Assembly (NCBI GenBank): GCA_910589415.1
Contig: OU342633.1
Coordinates: forward strand, 6,920,858-6,984,857
DNA from: Malachius bipustulatus
Lineage: Eukaryota > Arthropoda > Insecta > Coleoptera > Melyridae
Direction: 5' to 3'
DNA: 64,000 nt
Made by a program: the position numbers and the translations under genes. The notes under the pieces were generated by a model. The model saw only the letters and a program-made list of their open reading frames with translations, did no database searches and was not told the origin of the DNA. Shown in pieces: positions 31,172 to 43,127 of the stretch (the first letter of the stretch is position 1; each line of letters opens with the position of its first letter).

Positions 31172-32322
31172 TGGTACTTGTAGGTGAAGCAGAATTCTCG
31201 CCAACATCAAAAATGAACTTAATACCAGAGAACACCGACCTGATGATGTACGTCAATAGTAAATTCATGTACATCGAGCAAGCATACAAACGAGAATTAG
31301 AAAGAATCTATCTAGATGTCATTCATCGCAGATGTCTCATGCAGAGAGAAATATTAAGGAATAGACTGCTAATGGCTCCATTTTCACCCAATACAGTAAG
31401 TCAACTATTACAAAACGAACCTGGGTACGTAGGAAGAGTCTTAGGAGAAGTGCTGTACGTAATGAAATGTATCCCGAAAATCGTAAAGATCAGGCGAGCC
31501 AGTAACTGTTATCACGAGCTTCCCGTATTTCTGGATGAGCGAGAAATGTTTATGGCACCTATCACTCACGTGCTACAAGTGACAGCAGAACAAATAGACT
31601 GCAGCGGGGCAGCACCACCTTTATACGAGATTGATAATGAATGGATAGGCCTCACCCCCTTCCCTACGGTGAAGAGAGCACCAGAACAACTACAAGTACA
31701 GAAGTATCCAGCATTGAATTTTCAGCCGATCCTACTTATTGGGCAAGCAGGGCTATACACCAATGAAGAAGTCGAGCAAGTGCAACGCATATTAACGTTT
31801 GGTATAGAACGAAAGGCGGTCGAGAACATAATCACGCGACGGGTGGCCGGGTTAGACACCAGCGGGCAAGGCTACTCAGTATTACGTATCTTCAACCCGG
31901 ATGAATTAAAGGAACTCGCACATTCAACAATGAAACAAGTGTGGGGCTGGTTCGTGGATCTTGGGACATTCATGAGTGGAATCATTGGATTTTATGTTAT
32001 ATTCAGACTGATTAAATATGCCATTTCTGTAGTGTTGAACGGACTACACTCATACCAAACCTTGGGCTGTGGTATCTCATTAATAGCATGTGTGTGGAAC
32101 TTTTTAACGGCATTCCTAGTGCAACGTCACTTAGTGCGGAAAAGTGCGATGAAATCGGATCCGGACGATCCAGAAAACGTGACGAGTGGTGATTCCAAGC
32201 CTAAAGACAGAGAGACGAGTTCCCAGCAAGGTCAGACATCGGCGCCAGGCCTATACCCGGTCGTGGCCTCGAGACAACATTGGTCGGATACAGTTACGGT
32301 GCAACCGTTGATGCAACAATAA
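31138..32322 (+). pseudogene. env: Envelope-like glycoprotein, C-terminal part
   Basis: This frame overlaps the end of the first env frame and continues the ectodomain: Cys-containing blocks with NCYHELPV and FMAPITHVLQ, then EQIDCSG and WIGLTPFP, typical of mononegavirus-like class III-type glycoproteins of arthropods. A hydrophobic zone at about residues 270-330 contains one or two membrane spans and is followed by a basic stop-transfer sequence and a ~60-residue cytoplasmic tail rich in Asp, Ser and Thr. The ATG at 31138 is only the first in the frame; true coding from this phase probably begins after the frameshift. It ends at TAA 32320, about 200 bases before the 3' LTR. Confidence 0.6.
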
Positions 32323-32520
32323 TCACGTACACGTACGGTGAGGTCTCCTAGGCTTATGGAAATGATATCATGTAATTATTATTGTGACCCTAGAGTATAT
32401 ATAGGATCAGATAACCTTAGACATAGTATAGTTTTAGGAGGAAACTTTTAGATTGTTCATAAGGGTATGTTATGGGTAAGATAAGTGAAAAAAGTAACGC
32501 GTAACAACGCGGTTACTTTT

Positions 32521-32536
32521 AGAAAGTTGGGGGCAA
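32521..32536 (+). promoter_or_regulatory. Polypurine tract before the 3' LTR
   Basis: AGAAAGTTGGGGGCAA lies directly before TGTG of the 3' LTR; the purine-rich run with GGGGG is the expected primer for plus-strand synthesis. Confidence 0.6.
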
Positions 32537-33907
32537 TGTGATAGATCGAAAAATATCGATCATCAGTTGAAAATAATTTCTTTCATTTTCTTGATAATAT
32601 TGAAATGAAAAGAATGAATAAATTGAAGGATATAGTAATTTGAGTCAAAGCGAGCGTCTGGTTGAAATAAAGGCGGCAGTCAGACGTGAAAATATGCACT
32701 AAGTATATGGGAATAATTAATAATACGGGCTCACACGGGTGTTAGGAAGTTGAGTCGTCATTATTATAACAAAACGCGATATCAGGTTGTTCTGCAACAA
32801 TGTTGCTCTTTATTCACCGCCGCTACGAGTGAGAAAATAGAACAAGAGTCAATAAATAATAGCGGGGATCAGGAGGTTTAATATAAAAAAAATCATGAAC
32901 GTGAGGTGCAAACAGAGGGCACGCGGATAGAAATTAAGAGAGGGAAGCGAGGTATTAAATAGAGGAAAAAAGATAGTAAGCGTCAGTTCAGAGTTCCTGG
33001 CTTCTTACGCGGCATTTCGTACTTCAAGAGTTACCAAGTTTTAGTTGAGTTTTAGTTTTGGGACCAAGTTTAGAGTTTAGAGTATTGAGTAAATGTAGGT
33101 ATCGAGGGCGGGTGATGAAGGGTTAGAGTCCCTGAAATATAATTGGTGAAGGGTTAGAGTCCCCGGGATATAATAATTGGTGTAGGGTTAGAGTCCCCGA
33201 GATATAATAATTGGTGAAGGGCTTAGAGTCCCTGGAATATAATTGATGAAGGGTTAGAGTCCCCGTGAAATATAATTGGTGAAGGGTTAGGGTCCCCGTA
33301 CATAATTGGTGGAGAGTTAGAGTCCCTAGGGATATAGTTGAATTTTGAAAATTGAGTCAAGTTAGGTAGTCGGATCTTTGTTCCGAGAAAATTATTAATT
33401 GGGTAGTGGAACTCGAATTAGGAAGTCGTACCGTGAGCGCGCGAGAAATGTGTTGAACTGTAGTGAGTGTCATTTAAAGGATTACTTGAAGAAATCACCC
33501 CTCCAACTTTCTAATGTAAGTGTTAAGATCACGGTGTAAGATATAGAGGTGAATCGACGACAGCTTGAAAAGCGAGCGTAAACAGTCACGATTAGAGCGG
33601 TGCGACTGCTGTGAGAGGTAGACAACTTGGGCAAGCGCTAGCAGAATTCAATGCGTATAGGTACTTACCTACATTGATAAATGTGTAGGTAGGTACTTTA
33701 TATACTCACCTAGTACCCTCTATATTATTGTATTGTACCTACATATCGGAAAATAAGGAAAATACGAATTAATTATTATTTATTCGTTTAACTTAACACG
33801 AAATAAAAACTCAGACTGCTTGTATAAAAATAATTTAATAAACAAAATTTAAAAAAATTACGTAGATGTATCTAGTTACCTACCTATTAGTGTATAAAAA
33901 AAAAGAA

Positions 33908-33992
33908 ACAATCCTTTCGTGGATTCGAGTACCGTACTATCAGAATGTCCAGAGTGCCAAGCAACAGCCTAAAGCACTCGGCCACGCTCCTA
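33908..33992 (-). other. tRNA-like sequence with pol III box motifs
   Basis: On the minus strand, GCGTGGCCGAGTGC resembles a type-II (Ser/Leu) tRNA A box, and GTACTCGAATCC about 50 bases downstream resembles a B box. A T-run follows. The T and acceptor stems do not pair well, so it is at most a decayed tRNA or SINE head. Confidence 0.3.
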
Positions 33993-34290
33993 CTTCAATT
34001 TCATAGCGCTGAGCGGGTATTTAAATTCACCTCAGGCAACAAACAACTACATATGAGTTATAAAGATATTTTTTGATCATGAAAAAAACTTTAGTTATGT
34101 ATTATGTATGAGATATTTATATGTACCTACCTACTTAATAATTACCAAGAAATAGGTACTTACATACCTTACATACCTATTAGTTTTGTAGGTAGGTATT
34201 GAAATTATCATTTTATCTAACAATTTTTTTTTTTTTTAATAATCTTCAAGCTAAGAAAAGTTCCAACACTTGTATAATCGGCACTAAATA

Positions 34291-35157
34291 CCGGGTGTCC
34301 CAGACTTAATTGACCAGGCCATATCTCATATACAGGTTGAGATAATCGAGCCAAATAAAAGGCATATTATTATAATTTTTCAAGCTGTATAACATGACAG
34401 CATGAAAACAACCCCACTCCAACATCCCCTGAGTTACAGCCCCCACCCTTAAAAAAATGAATAGCACCCTGTATATATTTTTGTATATTCAAAACCAGTA
34501 TTCGATTCTCTATTCAAATGATTTTTCAGATTTAAAATTGGTTGAGAAATAACCAAGAAAAGGTTCATCAAGGTTGGTCATGACTTTTTATCTGAACTTT
34601 CTCTGAATGACTTTAGCTGTAAAAATTTATCAATATTTTGGTCATAGTTTTTAATTAGCAGGTCACAGTCATCATTTAGGTTCATGATAAAGTGCTTTGT
34701 CTCTTGTTTTATTTTTTTAAAATTTCCCAATAAATCAGAATTATTAAATAAATTGTTTGGACTTTAATTATAATAATAACTATCACCTGCCTGTTAAAAA
34801 CTATGACTAAATTATTGATACATTTTGACAGCTAAAGTCATCCAGAGAAAGTTAAGATAAAAAGTCATGACCACCTTGATGAACCTTTTCTTGGTTATTT
34901 CTAAACCAATTTTGAATCTGAAAAATCATCTGAATAGAGAATCGAATACTGGTTTTGAAGTTACAAAAATATATACAGGATGCTATTCATTTTTTTAAGG
35001 GTGGGGGCTGTAACTTAGGGGATGTTGAAGTGAGGGTTGTTTTCATGCTGTCATGTTATACAGTTTGAAAAATTATAATAATATGCCTTTTATTCGGCTC
35101 GATTATCTCAACCTGTATATGAGATATGGCCTGGTCAATTAAGTCTGGGACACCCGG
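34291..35157. mobile_element. Palindromic element at TA (867 bp)
   Basis: Starts CCGGGTGTCCCAGAC and ends GTCTGGGACACCCGG, flanked by TA (34289-34290 and 35158-35159). The arms are inverted copies over several hundred bases (e.g. AGGTTGAGATAATCGAGCC near 34335 and its complement near 35105). No coding capacity. Related in style to the CAGGGTG elements elsewhere in the window. Confidence 0.85.
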
Positions 35158-36830
35158 TATATTACTTACCGAATAACAGGCAGTTTCGACATTATATATG
35201 ATGTCTTCTTCTTTAAAGTGCTTTGCACAAATCGCATCTTTTAGCGGTCAATTGTCTATCTTGGCGGGGAATCGCCCTTTGATACGCTTCTAATTTATGT
35301 TTAGGTATGCCGAAAAAAGAAATACCCTTTGTAGTTTCATCGTATCCACTTCTACAATTAGGTACAACACACTTTCTTCCCATATTTACTTATCACTTAC
35401 TCAATAAAAAATAAAGTGTAGCAGCGCGACTTCTTAAAACCTACACTTGTTATGAGAATTCCACGTGTGGAAGTAAGAGGGGAGAGCGCATGGATCGCCC
35501 AAAAGAACTATCTCTCTCCCTCATCGACGTTCGCAGTTTAGTGTCGTTCGCTAGCGTTAAAAGACAAGCATCGTGCGTTCACCTCTATATCTTACACCGT
35601 GGTTAAGATGTAAGAGTAGAATGGTAGAGTACTAATTGTCACAGATGTAGTGTTTTGGCCACTGGAAGCCCTCAAATTTGGGAATTTAAGAAGTAATGGT
35701 TATTGAGAGTGTCAGAATGTAAAAAAATCATAAACTAACTTTTAAATTGAGTAAAAAGGTGGAAATAATAAATATAAGTCCCAAACTTGAGTGCTGCTTA
35801 AGAGGATAATTTAGTTACAGAATGTAATATATCATCGATCAATATACAGTAGAATTTTATAAAACATTAGTGTTTTATTCATAATCAATAAAAATTACAG
35901 AATGTATTAATACTTTTTTTTTTGAATTAATTTTCCTGGTTTGGTAACAGTCAATTTATATAACCATTTGAAGTAGATAAGAGAGGAGAGAGAGTGATGA
36001 CTAGCGATTAACTATCTGGATCATCCGTCTATCCTCCTTTTCGAAAATTTAAAATTAATAATTTAATAATGCAGAGTTAATTATTTGTATTTTGCAAGTG
36101 CCTAAAAAATCAAGATATTAGTAAGGGTAGATCAACTTTTTTTGTGATTCATGTATCAAAATTTATTTTATCAATAATAAATTTGTTAAATTTTACTTCT
36201 CCTCTTTCATTCAAGAAAAATCACACTAGAACCCAACCAGTGTTAAAAATAAATTAGTTTTGTGAGACTCGTGATTTTGAAAATAGAAGTTGAAAATTTT
36301 TTAAAGAGAGCCAGTGGAATTTTATAGAGTCAATCAATGAATTAAAATAAGCAAAATAGAGTGAGTCCAGAAAAGGAAAAATAAGTATTAAAATTACTGA
36401 GCTGGCAATGCCTTATCCAGTATGAGAATCAATTTGACTAATAGTATAATATAAGTAAGTATCTAACCAGACGAAAAGAATTTGGAATAATCAACAGGTG
36501 GCAGATTTTCTGAAATTTCACAAAACAAAAGGTAAGTGCAGATTTTTGAGTTTTTCTTGGATCGTTTTAGCTAGAGCCGCTGTGCATTAAATTGTACAGT
36601 GTGGCCCCTACCTATTCATTTCTTTCGAAGCCTTTAACTGACAAACCGCTCGGCCAGCCAAAGGACTATTGTGACACAGGGAAGAATGGAGAGAGTAGTA
36701 GGTAGATAAATAAATAAAGAAATTTGTTTGTTTGTTTACGCACGTACGTGCGTGGGCGGCGATTATCGACGGAAATCGCGCGCCCGCCCGCGCGCGAAAA
36801 ACTCTCCCCTTTCTCGCCTCGCCGGTTACA

Positions 36831-37865
36831 ATATCTAATAATAGTTTTCCTTAGTCTGCAGTTTGTCATTTGTAAATGGTAGGTATTTATGTTTAAGGTC
36901 CTATTACTTATCTAATTATCTATCTACTTATTAATAATTATAGTAAAGTCATTTATTAAGTATTTGCACCTGAGGGTTTAACATAAACACACACCAGAAA
37001 GAATCCACCACAAGATATAAAAATAAAATCAAACAAGAATAAATAAGTAACATAACCAATGAAAATGGGAATAAATCCAGAGATGTTTACACCATAATAT
37101 AGGAACTTTCTTCCTACTATGCACTCATGCTCATTATAAAAGTAAGGTCTGTGATCTGTGGCTCTAGTGGTGGCCATTTTTTAAGAGGGCAAACTCTTCT
37201 GGAAATAATGTTTATAAATTTTTGCCGGACAGTCGCTCGCCCAATTTTTTTTTCGAAAAACTATTCCCATAAAGTTGATATGTCTGTGCTTCTCCTAAAT
37301 AGCTGTGCCAACGGAATCTTGCCTTGTCACACCCTTACCTAAAAAAGTCCAGATAGGTGGTACGGTTTAAAAAACACAAATACGGCCCTGAAGGTGGAAT
37401 GCGTTCATAAACAGAAACTGACGTTTATGTTTAACAACCAGAGTGATGCCTTACATTTGCCGGAATTTCGTCAGATTGTTCCATTTTATAAACGTAATTC
37501 GAACGAGAAAGCAAAGGAAATAATAATTCAAAAGTATTAGATTATGTGTAATTACTGTCAGATTCACACTTTTTTTGAATTTAATACTAATTTTTGTAAT
37601 TTTCTAATAGTATGCACAGAATTGATTCACCCATGTGTTTCTTCAACACTCTGCGAGTGCACTTCAAGCGTCGTCATCGGCAATTTATGAACGATGCTAG
37701 ATTTTTATCCAATCAAGCGAACTGGTTATTTTATGAACGCATCCAGAGTTTTTCATGTATGATGCAAACTGTAATTCATGAACGCACCCCAGACCACTCA
37801 AAATCACAAAATAAGAAAAATAAGATTTTTAAAATTAATGACAGTGATTTTATCGTAGGATTCAA
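36831..37865. other. Remainder of copia-type LTR and unassigned sequence
   Basis: The first bases should continue the copia-type LTR cut by the gypsy element; where it ends is not visible. Small frames at 36956-37342 and 37612-37929 have no recognisable content. The word GAACGC or its complement GCGTTC recurs within 37395-37790, usually as TTCATAA or ATGAACGC contexts. Confidence 0.35.
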
Positions 37866-38075
37866 TCTAAGACATGAAATTTTTTTCCAGGGCCTACCTA
37901 AATTATGTTTTCATTTGCTCACACGATAATATCCGCCCCCAATATGTCAAACTCTCAAGAGATCAGAAATAAATGATAACAGATACAATAAGATAAAAAC
38001 CAAACACATATTATTCATCTGACAATAACTATCAAAGTCTTAAACAGAAAATACAAGTCCTACTTCAATCAAAAA

Positions 38076-38297
38076 CTAAGATCTATCTAAGGAAACAATA
38101 TTTAATTGGTTTCTGAAAAACTTAAATTTATTACTTGAGAGGGTTTTGGTGAATATATCAGCTTCTTGCTTATCTGACTGTACATACATTAAATTGATTT
38201 TATTTTCCAAAATACAATCTCTAATGAAATTATGTCTCACATCAATGTGTTTAGTCCGCTTCGACTCCAGAGTCGAGGCCATTTTTATATACGACAT
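38076..38297 (-). pseudogene. Copia RNase H, C-terminal end
   Basis: The frame reads TKHIDVRHNFIRD and then QEADIFTKTLSS with the KFKFFRNQL end, the usual closing blocks of copia RNase H, before a stop at the 3' end of pol. It is out of frame with the upstream RNase H piece, so a small indel lies between them (38300-38390). Confidence 0.75.
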
Positions 38298-38389
38298 ATT
38301 ATTATCTTCAAAGATATCAATAGGTGATATATTTTTCTTTAAAATTTCTGAAATTATTTGATCAACAAAAATACTTTCTGTAATGCAAG

Positions 38390-38728
38390 AGGCAAGAGCT
38401 ATACATATTCAGCTTCAGCACTTGAAAGAGATACCGTACTCTGCTTTTTAGTCTTCCAATAAATAACATTTCTATTTAATTTTATAACAAAACCTGTGAT
38501 ACTTTTTCTGTCATTTATACAATTCGCAAAGTCGGAGTCAACAAACGAAGTAATGTTAACATTTGAATCAACATTTTTAACATATTTCAATCCAAAGTCT
38601 TTTGTGTTTTTCAAATACCTTAAAACACCTTTTAAGTGGTTCCAATGTTCATAAGAGTAATTATTCTGAAATTGACTGAAATATGTTATACAATAGCTCA
38701 AATCTGGTCTTGAACCCAACATAATGTA
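38390..38728 (-). pseudogene. Copia RT-RNase H connection and RNase H core
   Basis: Begins at the TA insertion point with MLGSRPDLSYC, the standard copia block at the end of RT ('R.Dl.y'), and continues to FVDSDFANCINDRKSITGFV and SLSSAEAEYV, the RNase H acids. The frame degenerates near 38390. Its upstream partner lies 6.6 kb away at 45323-46387; the codon at the break is restored when the insertion and one TA are removed. Confidence 0.8.
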
Positions 38729-39772
38729 CAGGGTGGGCCAATAAGCGAGGTAAGCGGCTGTATCTCAGAAACTAATAATCGTAGAGAGTTGCGGTAAAAA
38801 ATTTTATAGGTTAAGTGGGCAAGGGAAAATGCTGGAAATTATTTTCAAGTTTCCAAGATGGCTGCCAGAGGGCGTTTGCACCATCTTGAATTACATAAAG
38901 TTACGTTTCTTGTGATTTTTCCCAATGAATGTAACAAAAAAGTATTTACGTTTTATTGTTAACTTAAAGTCGAACATTTTTTGTAGAAACAATTTTTCTC
39001 TATCTTTCGAAATAAAGTGGTGGTATTTGAATGTTGTTTTAAACAAATGCCTGTAACTTCGAAACGGCTTTAATGGATTTGGATAAGTTTGGTACAATTG
39101 GAAAGAGCATTTCTTGGGCTTTTAGGTTTCTTGTGATAATGATGGTTATGACCTACACGGCCGTCGATAGAGGGCGTTATTCGATATTATAACCAAAATA
39201 TTGGATTTTATCAAAAAATTTAAATGCAATGATATGACTTTTTTAGACTAGAAAATAGACAAATGATCAACCAATAAGCTTGATCAAACCGCATCTTAAT
39301 ATCTTTTTCCTAACTCAAATTATTAAAAAAATACCAAACCAAGAAAATTCATATACCCCCATTTAAAAATGCATCGGTCGCTTTCGATAAGAAGGCAAGT
39401 AGTAGGCCATGGAAATAAAAGACAGACTCCTAACTAAAATATTGGCAAGTATAACGTCAATCTTCTGTCACACTCAGTCCCCTATTATTGTTGATTGCAT
39501 ATAATTTGCGTACTTTTTAACCAAAATGCCTCTCACAAATAATGAATCCGTTGACATGATTGCGATTGATTTCGAGTGTTTTCAAAATGCAGCTATAGCT
39601 GCAAGACAGTACGCGGCACGGTATCCAGATCACCTTCATTACGGGAGAAGAATTTATCCGCGAGCTATATATCTACCACAACAACCGGATAAGGTGACAA
39701 CTGCAGTGCTTTCCAGCAACGTTGCATTTCCCGGGATGTGTTCTGTAAAGTATGACATCAGAATGAACTATA

Positions 39773-41946
39773 CAGGGTGATTCATGAGTGACCTTACATA
39801 GACAAATGGTGATAAGCGGACTTCAAGGCGAGTCGAAAACCACAAAAGAATTTTTTTTTGTGTGATTGGTTAAGAAGTTACAGGGTGTTTTATGTCTCAG
39901 GTACAAAACTTTGATAGGCGATATTTCTGAAACGGCTGGAGATATTTTGTAGAAATTTACTAGGAATGGTGCATTCCGGAAACTCATCAAAACCGCTTTC
40001 TGAGTTAATTAAAAATCCAGGACCGGACTTGAAAATTTTTGCCCCCATGGTCTATGTTGAAAAAGTTTATTTTCTGACCGTGCTACTGAAAAACTGTCAT
40101 CGAATTTGAAAAGATAAGAAAAAACTCTATAGAAATCATTCCTCAATTTGAACGGCACACCCAAACCGTCTCGAAAAAAAAAGTCAAAGTAAAACTTCTC
40201 AGTAAATTATCGTTTTCGAGCAGACATATTTTATTAAATGTTAGTCTGAATTCCTTCAAATTTATTTTTTGACTTGTTTCTGTGGGAAAAATGTTGGACA
40301 GAAGGCCAAGCTTTATTACTGGGAAATCAGGTGTCAACTACAAAATTTTCAGATTTCACTAATAATCACAAATCATTTCACTAATAACGAATACCAGACA
40401 TTATGTTTGTGTATGGTTTCTGCAATGGAAATTCAAGAGCAGCTGCGATAGAATACCATAGAAGATCACAATCGAAGAACACCGGCCCATGTAACGTTTC
40501 GCGTCTGTTTTCCAATTTTCTCGAAACCACGGCATATTTCCCTGAGTTCAAAGGAATGCTGAACCTCAATTGGAAAATCTGAGCCATCAAAACATCGTGG
40601 AGATGGTGGCAGTAAATCCAAGTACAAATACGCGAAGAATTGGGCAAGCACTGAGCATTTCTCAATCAAGAGTATGGCGAACTTTGAAAAAAAGAAGAGC
40701 GGATGCCATCCCTGTCACGTACGTACAAAGCGTACAGAGGCTTCAACCATTCAATGAAGTTCCAATGAATGGACTGCGTAGAATTTTGTGTACTGATCGA
40801 AGCTCAGTTCACGCGGGATGGTGTAACGAATAAAAAAAACTCCCACCTATGGGCATATGAAAATCCGCGCTCTGTTGTTCAGAAGAACTCGCAACAGATT
40901 TTCTATAAATGTGCAGTGTGGCATTGAAAATGATACCCTAATAGGACCCCATTTTTTGCTGGGCGGCTCACGGGGGAAATTTATTTACTTTTCCTACAAG
41001 TCATTTTGCCCGGCTTGCTTGCAGAGGCGAACGTGAACAAGCGTGCTCTTTCCTTCCAGCAAGATGGGGCACCACCGCATTTTTCTCGACAAGTCAGAGA
41101 GCATCTCCACAATGAGTACCCCAATCGTTGGTTCGGGCGCGGCGGCCCTCATTCCTGACCACCTAGGTCCCCCAACCTCACTGTTTTAGACTATTACCCA
41201 TGGGGCCATATGAAGCAGGAAGTCTAAAAAACGAAAGTAAGTACCAGAGACGAGCTTAGGACGCGAATACTGGTAGTTGCTGATGAAATTAGAAACAACA
41301 GGCAAATAATTCAAAAAGCAAACCAAAATTTATGGAAACGCTGCAGGAAATGTATTGAAGTTGGTAAAGGACATTTTGAGAACCGTTTATAATATTAATA
41401 TTGATAACATTTAATTTACACTGACATTTTTCCCACAGAACCAAGTCAAAAAATAAATTTGAAGGAATTCAGACGAACATTAAATAAAATATTTCTGCTC
41501 GAAAACGATAATTTACTGAGAAGTTTTACTTTGACATTTTTTTTTCGAGACGGTTTGGGTGTGCCGTTCAAATTGAGGAATGATTTCTATAGAGTTTTTT
41601 CTTATCTTTTCAAATTCGATGACAGTTTTTTAGTAGCACGGTCAGAAAATAAACTTTTTCAACAAAGACCATGGGTGCAAAAATTTTCAAGTCCGGTCCT
41701 GGATTTTTAATTAACTCAGAATGCGGTTTTGATGAGTTTCCGGAATGCACCATTCCTAGTAAATTTCTACAAAATATCTCCAGCCGTTTCAGAAATATCG
41801 CCTATCAAAGTTTTGTACCTGAGACATAAAACACCCTGTAACTTCTTAACCAATCACACAAAAAAAATTTCTTTTGTGGTTTTCGACTCGCCTTGAAGTC
41901 CGCTTATCACCATTGGTCTATGTAAGGTCACTCATGAATCACCCTG
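39773..41946 (+). mobile_element. Second DD41D transposon nested in the first (2.17 kb)
   Basis: Starts CAGGGTGATTCATGAGTGAC and ends with the complement, TA at 39771-39772 and 41947-41948. Inverted arms of about 540 bases flank a degenerate transposase. Of the same kind as the host element but with unrelated arm sequence. Confidence 0.85.
40380..41395 (+). pseudogene. DD41D transposase of the nested element (degenerate)
   Basis: The start reads DIMFVYGFCNGNSRAAAIEY, a DUF4817-type helix-turn-helix. MVAVNPSTNTRRIGQALSIS with SRVWRTLKKR follows near 40600-40690, the second DNA-binding helix set. ILCTDRSS near 40785 holds the first catalytic Asp, QQDGAPPHFSRQV near 41060 the second, and SPNLTVLDYYPWG near 41185 the third, 41 residues on. 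WKRCRKCIEVG and HFENRL close the protein near 41390. Stops and frameshifts are frequent (e.g. TGA in place of Trp before PPRSP). It is inactive. The family match is firm because all landmarks appear in order. Confidence 0.75.
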
Positions 41947-43127
41947 TATTTATAAGAGTGTTAATTAGGCATTTTCTTATTGTTAGACCTACGTAAGATA
42001 GAATAATTCAGTTTAGCTTTGCTGTCCAGCCTTAACAGTTTGAGTTAGCTCATAAGTTTTACTAGCATCGTAAACTTATTAAGTAATTTTAATTTTTAAT
42101 TGTAATAAAAAACTAATAAAGTTTTTTTTATAAACAAATTCGATTACCCGAATTTATCTCGCGCTTGGCACAGCGATTACGCGATACTGGAAGTTTTCGT
42201 TGTCCTAAACGTCGCAGGCGTCGCAATGGAAGGACCGAAGAAAATATTATCAATGTCTTGGCTTACACAGAATTTTATGGACATGTAGAAACTAGAACAT
42301 TTTCTCTAGACTTGAGAATAGCACTAACAACTTATTCCAAGTATCTTAGCACATACCCTCAAATACAAATTCAGTGTTATTCTGGTTATATTATTTTTTA
42401 GTACCTACTGATTATGTTGTTTTTTACTTTTATATTACATCCTTACCACATAGTCTTGCACCAGGCGCTAAATGAACAAGATTTCGTTAATAGATTAAAT
42501 TATTGTCAATGGATGCTAGGCATGCTTGAGGAAAACAGAAATTTCTTAAAGGAAATTCTCTGGACCGACGAGGCTACCTTTAATAGTGATGGTAGAGTAA
42601 ACCTTCATAATATGCATTATTGGTCCGCTGAAAATCCGCGTTGGTTAAGAGAGAGAAGTGCAGCAGCAGGGACGCTGGAGCCTAAATGTGTGGTGCGGTA
42701 TCATTGGGGACATAATTATTGGACCTTACTTTTTTGATTAAGATTTAACTGGTAACCGCTTCTTAGAGTTTTTGGTCAACGACTTGCCAATTTTGTTGGA
42801 AGATGTGCCACTCGAAACTAGGAGAACTATGCTTCTGCAATTAGATGGTTGTCCGGCACATTTTCAATTAATGTCTGAAGCCATATTTACGGGACCTTTC
42901 GAGAACGCTGGATAGGAAGGGCAAGCCTATTTCCTTGTCCGGCAAGATCTCCCGACTTGACATGTCTTGATGTTTACTTCTGCGGACGCTTAAAAAACTT
43001 TTTTTTTTCAAACTCCACCAACAACACAAATGGATATGGAAAACAGAATTCGAAATTCAGTTCCTCAACTATCAGCGGCAGAAATCAAGGCTGCGGTTCT
43101 GTTGACTCAAGAAAGACTGGAACATGT

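Larger units (their letters stand above)
33530..35601. mobile_element. P-like non-autonomous DNA transposon in the 3' LTR (2072 bp)
   Basis: Both ends carry a 24-bp inverted repeat starting CACGGTGTAAGATATAGAGG. GTTAAGAT is duplicated on both sides (33522-33529 and 35602-35609) and is single in the 5' LTR, which shows the empty site. The 8-bp duplication and the CANRG-type terminus fit the P superfamily better than hAT. No transposase frame is present. A later palindromic element sits inside. Confidence 0.85.
4957..36830 (+). mobile_element. Env-bearing Ty3/gypsy retroelement with macro domain, 31.9 kb with nested insertions
   Basis: The element begins TGTGATAG and ends GGTTACA, is flanked by ATAT on both sides (4953-4956 and 36831-36834), and has two long direct LTRs. 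Inside are a tRNA-Leu-like primer site, gag, protease, G-patch, RT, RNase H, macro domain, integrase, an unknown ORF, an envelope-like gene and a purine-rich tract before the 3' LTR. Domain order RT-RNaseH-IN is Ty3/gypsy; an env makes it errantivirus-like in layout. Removing the three large insertions (solo LTR 8300-9314, DNA transposon 14619-25694, P-like element 33530-35609) would leave about 18.7 kb. The LTRs differ at only scattered bases, so insertion is fairly recent, yet pol has three stops and env a frameshift, so this copy is not autonomous. Confidence 0.9.
32537..36830 (+). repeat. 3' LTR of the gypsy element (4294 bp with insertions)
   Basis: Matches the 5' LTR in order, including promoter, tandem repeats and splice donor. 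Two differences in length: a 2072-bp element at 33530-35601 with an 8-bp duplication, and an 80-bp extra piece with a 12-bp duplication at 35815-35906. Ends GGTTACA, followed by ATAT of the target duplication. Confidence 0.9.
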
